A stretch of 64,000 nt of DNA from Pseudomonas sp. ISL-84 (GTDB taxonomy: Bacteria; Bacillota; Bacilli; Bacillales; Cytobacillaceae). The stretch lies in assembly GCA_018613035.1 (NCBI GenBank), contig JAGGRA010000002.1:40814-104813 (forward strand), in the 5' to 3' direction. Shown here one piece after another: positions 44,334 through 57,271 of the stretch. The notes under the pieces were generated by a model that was given only the letters and a program-made list of their open reading frames with translations, made no database searches and was not told the DNA's origin. A program made the position numbers and the translations under genes. Numbering within the stretch: the first letter of the stretch is position 1; each line of letters starts with the position of its first letter.

Positions 44334-47300
44334 TTAAATTCCCAGCTCCGCCAGAATACTTTCTAATGTTTTGCCGTCATGCATTTCTTTTGCAGCAGGA
44401 GGATTTTCAACATATTCATTTTGCAGCAAGTAATTCTCTTGAACAAAGCCGATATCCTTCTCATCTACAATATTATCGAAATTAATATCAGCTGCACGGC
44501 TGCTTGTCTTCCAAGCGTTTTGGATTTCAATTGCGTCTAGGACGTCAATTACGTTATCCTGATTGACATCACCAGCCGTAATATGAATCGGATTAACATA
44601 ATGATTCATACCATAAAGTTCTCCCTTATATTCAAACCCAATATTTTGTTTGCTGTGAACTTCAAAGTGGCCTGGCACCTTGATTTCTAAAATATATGGA
44701 TCTTTGCTTAAAGGAAGCTTTTCCACCCTATAGTCAGCCCGATCCTTTATTAAAGAAGTAGCATCCAAAACAAAACCGGCAGCTTCTTTGAATTTTAGCG
44801 ATGCCCCAACCTTTGTCCAATCCTTTCTATCCTGAAGACCATTTGCAGGATTGATGAATCCGTCAGGCAATACATAGCCATATGCGGCATTATATTGCGG
44901 AGAAATTTCAAAAGCGTAGCCTGCGTTTAATAGTTTGCTAGTTTGATTTTGACTATTAACCACATTAGCTGTGGGATTAATTCTAGTTCCTATAAGGAAT
45001 GTTTCATCCGTAATTTTTAATGTAACATCAACAACAGCAGTGTGATTAAAGGCTACACTGGAATCATTAAAGACAACCTTTACCTCATCTCCATTAACTG
45101 ATACAGTTCCGTTACCTGTAGCTCCATCAGCAAGCTTGGCATCGACTAATTTCAAAGTTTTTCCATATTGTTCTTTCATGTTCCAAATGATTTCTTTCGC
45201 ATCGCTCACATTATCCAAGAATAGTTGTGCTTTAATCGTTTCACCCGTTTTTGCTTTTGTAGTATCGCTCTTAGCATACGTAACAGGAGTCCCTTCCTTT
45301 ACAAAGAAATATTCCTTTGTTAGCGGTGAATTACCGGCAGAATCCAGGGCAGTCATTGTAAATTTCAATGCTGGCATAGACTCTTCCATTGCAATTTCCT
45401 CTACCCATTTCCCGTCCTTATCCATTGGAACAGGATTTGAAGGGAATCCCCATTCTCCCCACGTATAAATAACCGAATTTGAAGATTGGTCGATGTCCAC
45501 TCCTGCACTTTGCATTTCTGCTACAAGTGAATCGTTAATTTGAATTTCAAATGGATATGTTGGCTGGCCTGGTTTGTATTCAATGAACGGGGCAGGCCCA
45601 TCTAATGAACTTGTAAAAGCCGGATCATCAATATCAATGAAAAGATTTCGCATCTCTTTTGTCACTTTTCCGGATTGGCTTGTCGTTATAAAGTTTAACT
45701 TATAGTGGCCAGGCTTTGCATAACTCACTTCTTTTGCAATCGGCTGTTTGGAGTCCCCTGTAAATGGATAATACATTCCTCTAAAAGCAAATAAGAATAG
45801 TGTTGTGTCCAGTGGACGATTCGTTAAATCCAGGGTCCCAATTAACCCTAAATCTTCTCCTGTTTTACCATCTTGCAGAACGACATCCATTTTTTCGCCT
45901 GGAGAACTTAAGCTAAAGGTAACTAAAGCACCTAAGCGGTTGTCAATATGCGTTCTTCCTTGATTTAAGTACGGTGGTGTAATGGACGGTGTTAAAAGAT
46001 CTAAATGACCTAGCCCATCCTTTGTCACTCTATAATTAAATGGAATTCGATAAACATCAGAGGCATCCGCTTTATTTGTCAGTACTAGGAATCCTTCGTA
46101 TAGACCGGCTTTTGCAGACTTCGGCGACTTTAAAGATACTTTGCTTTTTACTTCTTTGCCAGCCTTGACTTTAATCTTATTGTTTGTTTTAACGGTTATG
46201 CCATTTTCACTTAAACTGTTTGTGCCTTCAGCTGGATTCTCTTCTACAGAAACAGCATATTCTTTCGTGATGTCGCTGTTATTTGTGAAGCTTAAATTAT
46301 TTTCTTTCACATGAACATTGCTGCCTTCCGCACCAAAATGAATACCAAAACTGATATCACCCGATGGATTTGAAATCCTCATATAATCTTCGCCATTAGG
46401 TATAAGCGTTTCATCGGTCACTTGCATTTTCATTTCACCATGGATGGCTTGATAAGGGTCTACTCGGCCAGCCCCAACCTCATACAAGCTATATTCGCCA
46501 TTCATTGGATCCGCTGTATTCATCAGAATTGTTTTAATATCATCTGGATCAAGGTCAGGATTTTCCTCTAATAATAATGCTGCAATCCCTGCTGTATGCG
46601 GTGCAGCCATAGATGTTCCTGAAAGTCGCGCATACGCATATTTATAATCTTCCTGATTTTCAGGGTCAATCATATATGAAGGGAAAGTAGATAGAACGCT
46701 CACTCCAGGCGCAACCACTTCTGGTTTGATATCATAGTTATTATTTACAGGCCCTCTTGAACTGAAATCTGCCAGTTTATCTCCTTCAGATTTCAGTTCT
46801 TTCATATTCGAGAACGTAAAGGTTGTGTTTCCTTGCACAATTTTCTCTTTTAATTGCTCACCTGCCGCTTTTGTCATCGAGAACGCCGGAACAAATTGAG
46901 GTGATTCCCCTAGATTAATACCTAGCTGCCCATCTGTATTGTTATATAAAATAACTGCTTTCGCACCATGTTCTTTTGCAAATTTGATTTTTTCATTAAG
47001 GGCAAAATTCCCTCGTTGAACAAACGCAATCTTCCCTTCAACATCCTTGCCTGTATAATCTTCCTGAGCCCCTAAACCGACATCAACAATTTCAAGAGAT
47101 TTCCCATTTAATGATGAGAATTCATCCGCAAAGCTTCTTCCCATGCTGATGAGCTCGGTAGACCAGTTTCCTGTAATGCTGCCTGTAAACGCAGTTAACT
47201 CAACAGGAACATCACTTGCTCCAACTGTAAGTGCCAATGCCGCTGTACCAGGAGAGCCTACTGTATGAGCACCGGGACCAGAGTTTCCGGCAGAAACAAC

Positions 47301-48377
47301 TGCTGTCACACCATTTAATACCGCATAGTTAATTGCTGTACTTGTTGGATAATACGGATCGTTAACGGTTGCCCCTAATGAAAGGTTCATAACATCCATT
47401 CCATCTTCCACAGCTTTTTCAATCCCTGCAATAACCCCTTCAGATGTACCAGTACCATAAGGCCCTAAAACACGATATACATAAAGATCTGCGTCCGGTG
47501 CTACACCCACTACGGACACTTCACTATCATTTTTATTTTGACCTGTGATTGTTCCGGAAACATGAGTGCCATGGGATGTGTAATATGCGCTTCCATATGG
47601 AGAAAACTCGGGATTATTTGATTTCTTCCAATCTTCATAGGTCGCTTCCAAATATGCATCCTTTAAATCAGGGTGATTATAATCGATTCCAGTATCAAGA
47701 ACTGCTACTTTTACACCTTCTCCAGTAATGCCTTCCTTATGCAGCTTGTCTATCTTCAAATAAGGAATACTTTCAACAGAAGTAGTAACTTCTCTCTCAA
47801 CATCTGATGGAAGCTCTGTTTGAATAGGATCCACAGTAAACGTCTGGCTTTTGAAAACAGCTTGTACGACATCGGATTCCAAAAGGTGTCTAACTTGGTC
47901 CGCCGGCAGCTTCATCGCTACACCGTTATATGCTCTTTTGTACGTCTGGGTGATGGAATTAGAAAGGCTTTTTGTTTTGGAGTTCTCTTGAGGCAAATAT
48001 TTTTTGATGTCTTCTTTAAACTTTTTATGTTCTTTTTCAACTTGTGCTTCTGCTTCTTCCTTTTTTAATGCTTTGCCTTTTGCAGCTGCTTCTAAAACGG
48101 ACACTTTACTAGGCTTTGATTTGAACTGAACAATGACGGATATTTCATCTCTTGATTTTAGATCCTCTTCAGTAAAACCTTGAAGACCTGTACGATTGTT
48201 TAATTGCAATTGATGCAATGCTTGTCGCTGTTCTGCAGTTAAAGATGCTAAAATATCCTCCGCCTTATACTCCGCCGCTGCTGCATCAGTTGATAATACC
48301 GAATGGACCGGCGACATTAGCAAGCTAGCTGATAAAGCCAATACTGCTGTTTTTTTAAATAGTGAATGAAATTCCAT
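44334..48377 (-). CDS. secreted S8 subtilase with PA, cohesin-like and dockerin-like domains
   Basis: 1347 residues. Signal peptide 1-35; inhibitor I9 propeptide about 75-182; subtilase domain about 205-655 with catalytic Asp228 (VLDTG), His269 (SHGTH), oxyanion Asn365 (AGNSG) and Ser589 (SGTSMAAPH); a PA domain inserted at about 420-525 (GKDVEGKIAF). Then several beta-sandwich (Fn3-like) regions, a cohesin-like segment about 1037-1155, and two dockerin-type calcium loops at about 1270 (DVNQDNVIDVLD) and 1297 (DINFDNIVDEKD). Resembles Vpr-type minor extracellular proteases of Bacillus, extended at the C-terminus. No sortase or S-layer motif seen. Confidence 0.93.
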   Translation of the reverse strand: MEFHSLFKKTAVLALSASLLMSPVHSVLSTDAAAAEYKAEDILASLTAEQRQALHQLQLNNRTGLQGFTEEDLKSRDEISVIVQFKSKPSKVSVLEAAAKGKALKKEEAEAQVEKEHKKFKEDIKKYLPQENSKTKSLSNSITQTYKRAYNGVAMKLPADQVRHLLESDVVQAVFKSQTFTVDPIQTELPSDVEREVTTSVESIPYLKIDKLHKEGITGEGVKVAVLDTGIDYNHPDLKDAYLEATYEDWKKSNNPEFSPYGSAYYTSHGTHVSGTITGQNKNDSEVSVVGVAPDADLYVYRVLGPYGTGTSEGVIAGIEKAVEDGMDVMNLSLGATVNDPYYPTSTAINYAVLNGVTAVVSAGNSGPGAHTVGSPGTAALALTVGASDVPVELTAFTGSITGNWSTELISMGRSFADEFSSLNGKSLEIVDVGLGAQEDYTGKDVEGKIAFVQRGNFALNEKIKFAKEHGAKAVILYNNTDGQLGINLGESPQFVPAFSMTKAAGEQLKEKIVQGNTTFTFSNMKELKSEGDKLADFSSRGPVNNNYDIKPEVVAPGVSVLSTFPSYMIDPENQEDYKYAYARLSGTSMAAPHTAGIAALLLEENPDLDPDDIKTILMNTADPMNGEYSLYEVGAGRVDPYQAIHGEMKMQVTDETLIPNGEDYMRISNPSGDISFGIHFGAEGSNVHVKENNLSFTNNSDITKEYAVSVEENPAEGTNSLSENGITVKTNNKIKVKAGKEVKSKVSLKSPKSAKAGLYEGFLVLTNKADASDVYRIPFNYRVTKDGLGHLDLLTPSITPPYLNQGRTHIDNRLGALVTFSLSSPGEKMDVVLQDGKTGEDLGLIGTLDLTNRPLDTTLFLFAFRGMYYPFTGDSKQPIAKEVSYAKPGHYKLNFITTSQSGKVTKEMRNLFIDIDDPAFTSSLDGPAPFIEYKPGQPTYPFEIQINDSLVAEMQSAGVDIDQSSNSVIYTWGEWGFPSNPVPMDKDGKWVEEIAMEESMPALKFTMTALDSAGNSPLTKEYFFVKEGTPVTYAKSDTTKAKTGETIKAQLFLDNVSDAKEIIWNMKEQYGKTLKLVDAKLADGATGNGTVSVNGDEVKVVFNDSSVAFNHTAVVDVTLKITDETFLIGTRINPTANVVNSQNQTSKLLNAGYAFEISPQYNAAYGYVLPDGFINPANGLQDRKDWTKVGASLKFKEAAGFVLDATSLIKDRADYRVEKLPLSKDPYILEIKVPGHFEVHSKQNIGFEYKGELYGMNHYVNPIHITAGDVNQDNVIDVLDAIEIQNAWKTSSRAADINFDNIVDEKDIGFVQENYLLQNEYVENPPAAKEMHDGKTLESILAELGI

Positions 48378-48682
48378 AAGACCCCCGCTTTCATTAGATT
48401 AATTTGTGAGTTGTTTATTTTCGTAAAATTAAGAATTTTACATTCACTATTGTAATCTCTAATTTTATCAGTAGCTATTGGGGTTTTTTTGTGTGACTTT
48501 TGGCGGATACCGATGATAGAACAGGGGGTTCTATAGCCTAAGATTAGTCATTATAGATGAATTTTTAATATTCTATTTGGGGTTATTTAAGACATTAAGA
48601 AATCGGCAGAAGGACTAAGATAAGGTGAAGGGCTGCCTTCTAGCACAGTTCAACGCTGCAAAGGAGGAACCTCTTTATACTA
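48378..48682. other. region between subtilase and sufB
   Basis: Should contain the subtilase promoter. Apart from the sufB terminator at its end I find nothing definite. Confidence 0.4.
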
Positions 48683-48720
48683 AAAAATGATTGAACGGCA
48701 TGGCCGTTCAATCATTTTTC
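48683..48720. terminator. terminator of the suf operon
   Basis: AAAATGATTGAACGGC-AT-GCCGTTCAATCATTTTT; 15 bases past the sufB stop. Confidence 0.9.
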
Positions 48721-48734
48721 AAAAATTTATATTA

Positions 48735-50132
48735 TTAACCGATAGAACCTTCCATTTCGAACTTGATTAGACGGTTCATTTCTACTGCGTATTCCATTGG
48801 AAGCTCTTTCGTGAATGGCTCGATGAAGCCCATTACGATCATTTCTGTTGCTTCTTCCTCGGAAATTCCGCGGCTCATTAGGTAGAATAGCTGTTCTTCG
48901 GATACTTTTGAAACCTTCGCCTCATGCTCAAGAGAGATGTTGTCATTCAGGATTTCGTTGTAAGGAATTGTATCTGAAGTTGACTGGTTATCCATGATTA
49001 ACGTATCACACTCGATGTTGGCACGTGCACCATCCGCTTTACGGCCGAAGTGAACGATCCCGCGGTATGTTACTTTGCCGCCCTGCTTGGAAATCGATTT
49101 GGATACAATCGTTGAAGAAGTGTTTGGTGCAAGGTGGATCATTTTCGCACCTGCATCCTGGTGCTGCCCTTTACCTGCTAATGCAATGGAAAGGGTCATA
49201 CCGCGCGCACCTTCTCCTTTAAGGATAACTGCTGGGTATTTCATTGTTAATTTTGATCCAATGTTTCCGTCAATCCATTCCATTGTTGCGTTCGCTTCGC
49301 AAACCGCACGCTTTGTAACCAGGTTAAATACGTTGTTCGCCCAGTTCTGAATCGTTGTATAGCGGCAGTATGCGTCTTTCTTGATGATGATTTCAACAAC
49401 CGCACTGTGAAGTGAATTTGTTGTGTAAACAGGAGCCGTACATCCTTCTACATAATGTACATGTGCACCTTCATCCACAATGATTAACGTACGCTCAAAC
49501 TGTCCCATGTTCTCGGAGTTAATGCGGAAGTATGCCTGTAATGGCGTATCCACCTTAACACCTTTAGGAACGTAGATGAACGATCCGCCAGACCAAACCG
49601 CTGAGTTTAACGCAGAGAATTTGTTATCTGTTGGAGGGATAACCTTTGCCCAGTGCTCACGGAAAATGTCTTCATTTTCGCGAAGAGCGGAATCAGTATC
49701 TTTAAACACAATTCCTTTAGCTTCAAGGTCTTCCTGCATGTTATGGTAAACTACCTCTGATTCGTACTGTGCAGAAACACCAGCAAGATACTTCTGCTCC
49801 GCTTCCGGAATACCCAATTTATCAAACGTTTGCTTGATTTCGTCAGGCACTTCATCCCAGGAGCGCTCCGTTTTTTCAGAAGGCTTAACATAGTACGTAA
49901 TTTCATCAAAATTTAATGACGCTAAATCTCCGCCCCATTGCGGCATAGGCATGTTATAGAAATGCTCTAATGATTTTAAACGGAAGTCAAGCATCCACTG
50001 TGGCTCTTCCTTCAATTTTGAAATCTCTTCAACAATTTCTTTTGTCAAACCGCGTTTTGATCGGAAAATGGAAACGTCTTTATCGGCAAAACCATACTTG
50101 TAATCGCCGATCTCAGGCATTTTTTTTGCCAT
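48735..50132 (-). CDS. sufB: Fe-S scaffold protein SufB
   Basis: 465 residues from ATG 50132 behind GGAGGAA, the usual Bacillus length. SufBD beta-helix core with the conserved VEGCTAP near 240 (scaffold Cys), RCTT-like region replaced by [10 protein letters not shown], and the C-terminal [13 protein letters not shown]. With SufC and SufD it forms the SufBC2D complex that builds clusters. Last gene of the operon, 180 bases after sufU. Confidence 0.97.
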   Translation of the reverse strand: MAKKMPEIGDYKYGFADKDVSIFRSKRGLTKEIVEEISKLKEEPQWMLDFRLKSLEHFYNMPMPQWGGDLASLNFDEITYYVKPSEKTERSWDEVPDEIKQTFDKLGIPEAEQKYLAGVSAQYESEVVYHNMQEDLEAKGIVFKDTDSALRENEDIFREHWAKVIPPTDNKFSALNSAVWSGGSFIYVPKGVKVDTPLQAYFRINSENMGQFERTLIIVDEGAHVHYVEGCTAPVYTTNSLHSAVVEIIIKKDAYCRYTTIQNWANNVFNLVTKRAVCEANATMEWIDGNIGSKLTMKYPAVILKGEGARGMTLSIALAGKGQHQDAGAKMIHLAPNTSSTIVSKSISKQGGKVTYRGIVHFGRKADGARANIECDTLIMDNQSTSDTIPYNEILNDNISLEHEAKVSKVSEEQLFYLMSRGISEEEATEMIVMGFIEPFTKELPMEYAVEMNRLIKFEMEGSIG

Positions 50133-50311
50133 CGTCGTATTCCTCCATTCGTTTAGGAAAGGGCCCTCGCCCAATCATTTCATAATATTTTATCACACAA
50201 GGCAGGTGAAAAAATTTTGAACAAAAGTTTGATTATTTTTTCTTTGGCTCTGTTAACATTTAGCTATAAAACTGCTTTTATAAAGGTTCAATCAAACGTT
50301 TGATTGAATGA

Positions 50312-53290
<2,979 letters not shown>

Positions 53291-53307
53291 AGTGATCCCC
53301 CTAACGC

Positions 53308-54093
53308 TTACGCTTCTTGCCCAACTGTTTCGTCTTCAATGCCCAATTCTTGTTTAATCCAGTCATATCCTTCTGATTCTAAACGCTGTGCAAGCTCAGG
53401 ACCGCCTGATTTTACAACGCGTCCCTGCATCATCACATGTACATGGTCAGGAGTGATGTAGTTAAGAAGGCGCTGGTAGTGAGTGATAATTAAGCATCCA
53501 AAATCTTCTCCGCGCATTTCGTTAATTCCTTTAGAAACAACCTTCAATGCATCAATATCCAAACCTGAATCGATTTCATCAAGAATCGCGATTCTTGGTT
53601 CAAGCATCATTAATTGAAGAATCTCATTGCGCTTCTTTTCACCGCCAGAGAAACCTTCATTTAAGTAACGCTGTGCCATGTCCAGATCCATTTCAAGGAA
53701 TTCCATTTTGCTGTCCATTTTACGGATAAATTTCATTAAAGAAATTTCATTGCCTTCTTCCATGCGGCTGTTGATTGCTGAACGTAAGAAGTCAGCATTT
53801 GTAACACCGCTGATTTCACTTGGGTATTGCATTGCAAGGAAAAGGCCAGCTTGTGCACGTTCGTCAACTTCCATTTCAAGAACATCTTTACCATCTAAAG
53901 TAATGCTTCCCCCAGTTACTTCATATTTAGGGTGGCCCATGATTGCAGATGATAATGTAGATTTACCTGTTCCATTAGGCCCCATGATTGCGTGGATTTC
54001 TCCGCCTTTAATTTCAAGGTTTACACCTTTTAATATTTCTTTCCCCTCAATAGCAACATGAAGGTCTTTGATAGTTAGTACTGATCCTGCCAT
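53308..54093 (-). CDS. sufC: SufC, ABC-type ATPase
   Basis: 261 residues from ATG 54093 behind GGAGGT. Walker A GPNGTGKST near residue 35, signature FSGGEKKRNEI near 148, Walker B IAILDEIDSGLD near 168, switch His in IITHYQRLL near 206. Powers SufB-SufC-SufD. First gene of sufC-D-S-U-B. Upstream there is an exact ATGAAATTTCAT palindrome at 54189-54200 in the promoter region. Confidence 0.97.
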   Translation of the reverse strand: MAGSVLTIKDLHVAIEGKEILKGVNLEIKGGEIHAIMGPNGTGKSTLSSAIMGHPKYEVTGGSITLDGKDVLEMEVDERAQAGLFLAMQYPSEISGVTNADFLRSAINSRMEEGNEISLMKFIRKMDSKMEFLEMDLDMAQRYLNEGFSGGEKKRNEILQLMMLEPRIAILDEIDSGLDIDALKVVSKGINEMRGEDFGCLIITHYQRLLNYITPDHVHVMMQGRVVKSGGPELAQRLESEGYDWIKQELGIEDETVGQEA

Positions 54094-54188
54094 AATATAT
54101 ACCTCCGTCAATAAAAGAAGATTTGTGTAATCGGCTGTTTGCCGCAAATCTCTATTCTCATTTTATTCTCATTACAATCTTATAACAA

Positions 54189-54200
54189 ATGAAATTTCAT
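54189..54200. promoter_or_regulatory. 12 bp palindrome upstream of sufC
   Basis: ATGAAATTTCAT, about 95 bases ahead of sufC, next to TTGCTA and TTATAAG words that may be promoter elements. No known regulator assigned. Confidence 0.3.
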
Positions 54201-54409
54201 AGCAACTCTTTAAGACCCTTTAACAAACTTTTCAAACAAAAATGTTTAGAAAGTCTTTAAATGAAGATTTTATCATAGAATCTATCCTTCATCAAAGAGT
54301 GTCGGCTTAAAAAAACAGGCATGTCCTATTTATTTTTTCCCCCGATGGTTGATTCATGTATGGAAAGCTTAAATGAGAATGGATGGAAGGGTACGTCAAA
54401 ATATTTATA

Positions 54410-54445
54410 AAAAAGAAAACCAGCGCACAGAGCAGCTGGTTTCCA
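54410..54445 (-). terminator. terminator after the small gene at 54478
   Basis: Minus strand AAACCAGC-TGCTCTGTGC-GCTGGTTT then TCTTTTTT. Confidence 0.75.
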
Positions 54446-54477
54446 TTTTTCTTCTTTATTACATATATGGTTTAATC

Positions 54478-54666
54478 CTAGGAATGAATTTTTCTTTCAA
54501 GATCGGCAACTAAACGCTGGCTTTGCAGATAATCTTCTTCACGTTTCTTTTCAACTTCCATACGAACATCATGTTTCCGGCTGTACACTTCATATCCAAC
54601 TCCATGGGCAGCTTGCATTGCTTTCTCCATTTCACTCGTGTAGTTCAGCTGTAACTGACTGATAAT
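54478..54666 (-). CDS. small charged helical protein, possible ATT start
   Basis: Up to 62 residues: ISQLQLNYTSEMEKAM, then AAHGVGYEVYSRKHDVRM and a Glu/Arg-rich helix ending LVADLERKIHS. A clean AAAGGATTG site lies 5 bases before ATT 54666; the first ATG (54630) has no good site and would give 50 residues. Coding character (amphipathic helix, own terminator) is good. Sits between the suf promoter region and yurZ. Confidence 0.6.
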   Translation of the reverse strand: MISQLQLNYTSEMEKAMQAAHGVGYEVYSRKHDVRMEVEKKREEDYLQSQRLVADLERKIHS

Positions 54667-54890
54667 GAATCAATCCTTTCGGTTTTTATGCTTTCGCATT
54701 TAGTTTTTACATTTAAAATCTTAACACTTCACTTATACCCGACACAAAGCCGAAAAAACCTGATTTTTTTAGCAAAATAAGGAACCAGATTTGCTGAAGC
54801 GCTTTCATCTCACCCATTCTTACAATAAAGGCTATTTCCTCCTGATAAATGGTTGTTTTAAAAATTTTCTGAAATTATACAAGCTTATAG

Positions 54891-55179
54891 AAAAGACTTT
54901 TTCGTAAAGTTTGTTGCTTTTTGAAGGCAAACGTATTTTAACCAACTGAGTTGATTGTAGCGGAGGGCACTTGACTCCTCGTAAATGCTTCGCATTTCCT
55001 TCGTGCGATGTTTATTCAGGATGCTTATTCATTGTCCTGCGGGAAGTGAGGGAAGTGTGAGACCCCACAGGCGAAGCCGAGGAGGCTCGCACCCTCCCCG
55101 CTGAAAGCAAGTGCCCCAGCGGAAATCAACGGGTAGGATTTATAAACAAAAACAACAATCCATGAGTAAAGAGTCTAAA
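54891..55179. repeat. MITE-like intergenic element (copy f), inverted
   Basis: Starts AAAAGACTTTTTCGTAAAG and TTTGTTGC, carries AACTGAGTTGATTG, TAGCGGAGGGCACTTGACTC, GAGACCCCACAGGCGAAGCC, GGAAATCAACGGG and ends AAAAACAACAATCC. It is the reverse of copies g and h and contains their extra middle segment, so it is the long form of about 290 bases. Confidence 0.8.
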
Positions 55180-55210
55180 AAATTAAAACTCCTGCTTTTA
55201 GGCAGGAGCT
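55180..55210 (-). terminator. terminator after yurZ
   Basis: Minus strand GCTCCTGC-CTAAAA-GCAGGAGT then T run. Confidence 0.85.
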
Positions 55211-55220
55211 GAAGGGTTAT

Positions 55221-55592
55221 TTATTGTTTAAGCTGATTCAATTCAGTCATGGCTTCCTGGACAAGAGTAACTGCCTGGCTCATTGCAGCACCGCCGCCGA
55301 ATGCAGCTGTTACACCTACCGCTTCCAGAATTTCTTCCTCTGAAGCTCCCTGGTCAATGCAGCCTTTTGTATGATAGATAATGCAGTATTCGTCCTGAGA
55401 ATATAAGCTGATTCCAAGTGCAATGAGCTGCTTCTGTTTTTGGCTTAATGTTCCTTCCTTAAAGCAAGCTTCTGTAAAGGCATTATAATGCTGGGCCAAA
55501 TCAGGCATTTTTTCAGTGAATACACCTAATCCTACTTTATAATCATGAAGAGCTGCTTCTATTGAGTTTGATGGTTCATGATAATGTTCCAT
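55221..55592 (-). CDS. yurZ: YurZ, carboxymuconolactone decarboxylase/AhpD-family protein
   Basis: 123 residues from ATG 55592 behind GGAGTGGAG; an ATG at 55607 has no site. CMD fold with [11 protein letters not shown] near residues 62-72: the Cys and His of the AhpD motif are present, though the CxxC spacing of true AhpD is not. [14 protein letters not shown] near the end. Possibly a peroxidase-related or redox-active protein; function unproven. B. subtilis also has yurZ between suf and met genes. Confidence 0.88.
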   Translation of the reverse strand: MEHYHEPSNSIEAALHDYKVGLGVFTEKMPDLAQHYNAFTEACFKEGTLSQKQKQLIALGISLYSQDEYCIIYHTKGCIDQGASEEEILEAVGVTAAFGGGAAMSQAVTLVQEAMTELNQLKQ

Positions 55593-55705
55593 TTTGCTCC
55601 ACTCCATTCAAATTATTATCAACGTTAGTATGTTTGATTATTTTTCAAACTATGCGGATAGATAAGCCAATAGGCTGGGCATATAATGGAAACCTAATAA
55701 GATAC

Positions 55706-55736
55706 AAAAAAGCAGGCATACGCGCCTGCTTTTTTA
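55706..55736 (-). terminator. terminator of metNIQ
   Basis: AAAAGCAGGC-ATACGC-GCCTGCTTTT then T run, seven bases beyond metQ. Confidence 0.88.
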
Positions 55737-55742
55737 GCTCTA

Positions 55743-56591
55743 TTATTCGGAAACCGGTACAACGGCTCCTTCATATTTTTCAAGAATGAAGTCCTGAATT
55801 TCCTTTGAACGAAGAACTTGTACTAAAGCTTTAATTCCTTCTTTTTCTTCATCTCCGCTGCGGACAGCAATCACGTTTACATATGGTGACTCTTTGTCCT
55901 CGATCGCAATTGAGTCTTTTAATGGATTCAAGCCTGCGTCAATTGCATAGTTAGAGTTGATTAGAACAGCATCGCCTTCACCATTGTTGTAAATTTGCGG
56001 AAGCAGGGAAGCTTCATATTCTGTATCAAATTCCAGCTTCTTAGGGTTGTCTTTAATATCTTCTAAGGTAGCTTCTGTTTTTTCAACATCTTCGTTTAAT
56101 GTAATAAGGCCTTCTGCTTCTAGCATGGATAAGATCCGGCCATGGTCTGCTACAGAGTTGCTCATGATGATCGTTGCACCTTCAGGAAGATCTTCAAGGT
56201 TCTTATATTTTTGAGAATACACACCGATTGGCTCGATATGAATTCCGCCAGCATTTGTAAAGTCATAGCCATGCTCTGCTTTTTGTGATTCAAGGTAAGG
56301 AATGTGCTGGAAATAGTTTGCATCAAGCTCTTCAGACTCTAAAGCCTGGTTTGGCAGCACATAATCCTGGAATGTAACAACATCTAGTTCAAAGCCTTTT
56401 TCCTCAAGAAGCGGTTTCGCTTCTTCAAGAATTTCAGCGTGCGGTACGTTGGAAGCACCTACAGTAATTTTAGTGCTTTCTTTGCTATCTCCGCCATCCC
56501 CTGCATTATTTCCTTCTTCTTCTGAAGTTCCGCAAGCTGCAAGTACAAGTGCCACTGCAAGTGCAAGAACGAGTGATAACCACTTTTTCAT
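55743..56591 (-). CDS. metQ: methionine ABC transporter substrate-binding lipoprotein MetQ
   Basis: 282 residues. Lipobox LAAC with Cys at about 20, NlpA/MetQ fold: TVGASNVPHAEIL near 48, FQDYVLPNQALESEELDANYFQH near 75-97, and AVRSGDEEKEGIKALVQ near 245. Binds D/L-methionine and related compounds outside the membrane. ATG with GGAGAGAT upstream. Third gene of metN-metI-metQ (yusC-yusB-yusA). Confidence 0.96.
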   Translation of the reverse strand: MKKWLSLVLALAVALVLAACGTSEEEGNNAGDGGDSKESTKITVGASNVPHAEILEEAKPLLEEKGFELDVVTFQDYVLPNQALESEELDANYFQHIPYLESQKAEHGYDFTNAGGIHIEPIGVYSQKYKNLEDLPEGATIIMSNSVADHGRILSMLEAEGLITLNEDVEKTEATLEDIKDNPKKLEFDTEYEASLLPQIYNNGEGDAVLINSNYAIDAGLNPLKDSIAIEDKESPYVNVIAVRSGDEEKEGIKALVQVLRSKEIQDFILEKYEGAVVPVSE

Positions 56592-56602
56592 GTTGATCTC
56601 TC

Positions 56603-57271
56603 CTATCGTTTGTCTAATTTTGTTGTTATTAAATCACCAATAAACTGGATGATAAATACGATGATCAGAATAATAATGGTCGCCATCAAAACGACATCAT
56701 TACGGCTTCTCTGGAATCCTTCCAGGTATGCAAGGTTCCCTAGTCCTCCTGCACCGATCACACCAGCCATAGCTGTGTAGCCAACAAGGGCAATGGCTGT
56801 TACTGTAATACCCGAAACTAGGGCTGGCATGGATTCAGGAAGAAGGACCTTCCAGATAATCGTGCTTGTTTTGGCACCCATGGACTTGGCCGCTTCAATG
56901 ACGCCTTTATCAATTTCTCTAAGCCCAATCTCAACCATCCGCGCGTAAAATGGCGCTGCCCCAATTATTAATGCAGGCAATGCTGCATCCTCCCCAATCA
57001 TGGTTCCGATTAGGAATTTGGTAAAAGGAATTAAAAGAACAATTAAGATAATGAACGGAATAGAACGAAAAATATTTACGAAAGCTGAAATGACTTTATT
57101 GACTGCAGCATTTTCCCAGATATTCCCCTTTGAGGTCAGGAAGAGAAGCAGCCCCAAAATCGCACCTAAAATAAATGTTGCAACCACAGATATAGCAGTC
57201 ATATAAAGGGTTTCCATGGTAGCTTCCCACATGGAGTCCCATTTTACATTTGGAAACCATTCGTTAAGCAT
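56603..57271 (-). CDS. metI: methionine ABC transporter permease MetI
   Basis: 222 residues, five membrane segments; EAA loop EAAKSMGAKTSTIIWKVLLPES near residue 127. Start ATG lies within the end of metN (8-base overlap). Named metP in some Bacillus annotation. Confidence 0.96.
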   Translation of the reverse strand: MLNEWFPNVKWDSMWEATMETLYMTAISVVATFILGAILGLLLFLTSKGNIWENAAVNKVISAFVNIFRSIPFIILIVLLIPFTKFLIGTMIGEDAALPALIIGAAPFYARMVEIGLREIDKGVIEAAKSMGAKTSTIIWKVLLPESMPALVSGITVTAIALVGYTAMAGVIGAGGLGNLAYLEGFQRSRNDVVLMATIIILIIVFIIQFIGDLITTKLDKR

